From: Rhynchopus euleeides
Taxonomy: Eukaryota; Euglenozoa; Diplonemea; Diplonemida; Diplonemidae
Direction: 5' to 3'
Assembly (NCBI GenBank): GCA_963210315.1
Contig: OY723303.1
Location: 372,001 to 436,000, forward strand
DNA length: 64,000 nucleotides
Shown here: positions 62,201 to 64,000 of the stretch, one piece after another
How the letters are laid out: each line of letters begins with the position of its first letter
How positions within the stretch are numbered: the first letter of the stretch is position 1
Notes under the pieces: model-generated
Told to the model about the DNA's origin: nothing
Seen by the model: only the letters and a program-made list of their open reading frames with translations
The model's database searches: none
Program-made: the position numbers and the translations under genes

Positions 62201-64000
62201 GAAGGCGTCTGCCGTGCGCCCGATGCCCTGCAGCGCAGCATCCGCAGCGCCCTCCAGCAGCACCCGGGTGTGTGACTCTGCGTCCAGCACGCCCTCCTGC
62301 GAGGTGTAGTGCAGCGTGTCGAGCGCGGTGTGTGCGTCGCGCAGCTCGGAGGCTGTGCCCGCCAGCTCCGCAGAGACGTCGCGTGCACCGCACAGCTGTG
62401 CGAAGGCAGCCAGGGCATGGCCCTCCACGCCGCGCCGCGCACGGAGCTCCTCATGCGAAACGTCGGCGACGCGTGCTGCCGCCAGATCCACCACGGCTGC
62501 CTCGTACTGCATGGCTTCGCCCAGGCGCTCCATCAGGAGGGCACGCTTCTCGGCGATGGTGCGGCGCTCGGCCCTCTCCGCATCGCGGACCGAGTCGACG
62601 TGGTCGTGGAGGGTGGACTCGATGGCGTCGTGCTGCTCCTCAGCGAAGGCATGCAGCACCCAGCGCGCCGCCGCCTCCGCATCGCTGGTGTGGTGGCGGC
62701 AGCGCTTCTCGTCGTCAGTCAGGCCCTCCACGGCTGCGGCCATCGCGGCGACGCCTGCCGCATGCCACGCGGTAAGGGCGTGGCGCTCGTCAGCAGCATC
62801 CCGCGCAATGGCGCTGCGTGATGTGGGCTCTGCGTGCGTCTCGACACGCATGCGGGCCTCCTCGGTGTGGCCCAGGTGTGCGATGTGCGCTGCGACATGC
62901 CCCTGCACAACACACAGCGTGTCGGCGAGGTGGCGCTGCAGCTGCGCCCGGCACGCCTCCTCTGCCTGTTCGAACAGCCCCGCCGCCGCATCGCAGCTTT
63001 CGTAGTGCGTTGCGGTGAGCTGCTGCTCCAGCTGGTAGGCACGGCAGGCCGCCTCCTCCTCCACACGGTGCATCACGCCCTCCGCATCCAGCAGGGCAGC
63101 ACACTGCGCCGCGTGGTGCCCCTCCGCCAGGGCGTCGCTGTGCAGGGCAGCCCATGCATACTGCTGCTCGGCCTGCAGGGCAGCGTGCCCGTGGTGCGCT
63201 GCATGCCACAGCGCCTCACGCTGATGCGCCGAGCGCACCATGCAGGCGAAGGCGGTCTGTTCTTCAAGCTGGACAGCAGCCCAGGCGAGTGCCTCTGCCT
63301 GCGCCAGGTGCTGCATGCTGCCTGCCTGCCTGTGCGCATCCTGCAGGTGTTGGAAAGCGTCAGCCTCCTGAAGGCCGATGGAGCACCGCTGCAGCGCCTC
63401 CGTCTCCGCGTGCCCCCACGCCGCCTGCGTGTGGGCCCGCTGCAGGGCAGACAGGGGGGCGGGTGCGGCCAGCGTGCCCAGCAGCGCCTCCCTGCAGAGG
63501 CGCTCCTCCTCTGCGCAGTGTGCCCTGGCGGCACACTCCAGGTCGCATGCTGCGACTGTGGCCAGCAGGGCGCGCGATGCCTGCGCAGCGCCTGCAAGCA
63601 TGTCGGCAGCGGAGTGCGTCGCCAGGAGGTGGCCGCGGGATACGGCTGCCTCTGACACGACAGCCAGGCGCTGCCTGTCCTCCGCCAGCTGCAGGGCGTG
63701 CAGCGCGACGAGGTCTGCGGCGCAGGTGCCCTCCGACACCATCAGCCCGAGGCGTGCCGTCATCTCCTCGCGCAGCACAAGAGCCTCGCGGCTGGCGTCG
63801 CTCAAACCCTGGATGGCCTGCTCGTGTGTCTGCTCCATCGACCCGGCGGACATGCGCAGGCGTGCGTCGCGCAGGGAGGCGTCAGCCTCAGCCGCCAGCG
63901 CGCGGCGCCCGCCCATCTCCGCCAGCAGCAGGTGCGACAGGTGGGAGAGCTCGATGCGGTCGGCCAGCTCGGACCTCTCGAGGGTGGCGCGGTGCTTCTC
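59201..64000 (-). CDS. Large Ala/His-rich coiled-coil protein, partial (5' end outside window), three exons visible
   Basis: Exons 64000-60197, 60077-59565 and 59425-59201 join in phase 0. The introns are 119 and 139 bases (donors GTATGGC and GTATGCA, acceptors CGCAG and CCACAG). The frame is open to the window edge, so the start is not seen. At least 1512 residues are present. The long first exon is almost wholly helical and rich in Ala, Glu, His, Leu and Cys. Short loose repeats of the type A-x-x-E-x-x-CR-x-x-L (for example EEQARRCVSLME and EEACRAQLQRHLAD) suggest a long coiled coil with internal repetition. Exon 2 has another coiled coil (ELEGALEAHNRRQ), then a basic Ser/Arg segment (SPRRRRHSKHRSGS). 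Exon 3 adds a Pro/Ser-rich tail. Probably structural, cytoskeletal or flagellar, but no family is recognised. Confidence 0.85.

Noticed and set aside
62316..63005. Ser/Ala/Cys-rich plus-strand frames of 200-340 codons between 60540 and 63655
   Set aside because: Antisense readings of the coiled-coil exon without stops because of high GC; no motifs.

Overview
The window is nuclear DNA of a GC-rich, intron-bearing eukaryote, most likely a free-living protist. I see GT-AG spliceosomal introns with a strikingly uniform donor (usually GTATGC or GTATGG), a vertebrate-like Kozak start on one gene, oligo-G and microsatellite-rich spacers, a eukaryotic M3 metallopeptidase, a cold-shock/RGG RNA-binding protein, large coiled-coil proteins and several classes of eukaryotic retrotransposon. 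No rRNA, tRNA, CRISPR array or bacterial operon was found. A chromerid/alveolate-like or other GC-rich protist would fit, but the species cannot be fixed from sequence alone.

Layout. 219-1917 (-): two-exon multi-pass membrane protein. 5283-6635 (-): triple cold-shock-domain/RGG protein with a 90-base stop-free intron. 7452-9743 (-): 5'-truncated non-LTR retrotransposon (RT, eukaryotic-type RNase H, CCHC). 11380-20299: near-perfect head-to-tail duplication of a 4460-base unit holding a GGCT-like gene (-) and the 5' part of a second non-LTR retrotransposon (+). Only the second retroelement copy runs to the end (22856); it carries an archaeal-type RNase H and a duplicated Cys/His motif at its C terminus. 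24010-29238 (-): complete tyrosine-recombinase retrotransposon (zinc-finger ORF1, YR, RT/RNase H) with split direct repeats. 29240-37500: gene-poor stretch with foldback elements and short repeat families. 37535-40221 (-): PDZ plus EamA/DMT transporter-like fusion. 40825-42816 (-): thimet-oligopeptidase-like M3 peptidase. 44066-45200: foldback element with arms of about 350 bases. 45548-52657 (-): three-exon coiled-coil protein whose 1.5-kb intron holds two direct copies of a repeat of about 365 bases. 53853-58807 (+): a second, divergent split-direct-repeat YR retrotransposon with a tandem array of about 41-base units in its leader. 59201 to beyond 64000 (-): three-exon coiled-coil protein, cut by the window edge.

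The host genes are independent housekeeping or cytoskeletal-type loci; I see no operon or metabolic cluster. The most unusual content is mobile: two families of split-direct-repeat YR elements with gene order ORF1-YR-RT/RH and an RT motif C reading W-[VI]-D-N instead of Y-x-D-D, and a LINE with an archaeal-type RNase H followed by two copies of a 27-residue Cys/His motif.
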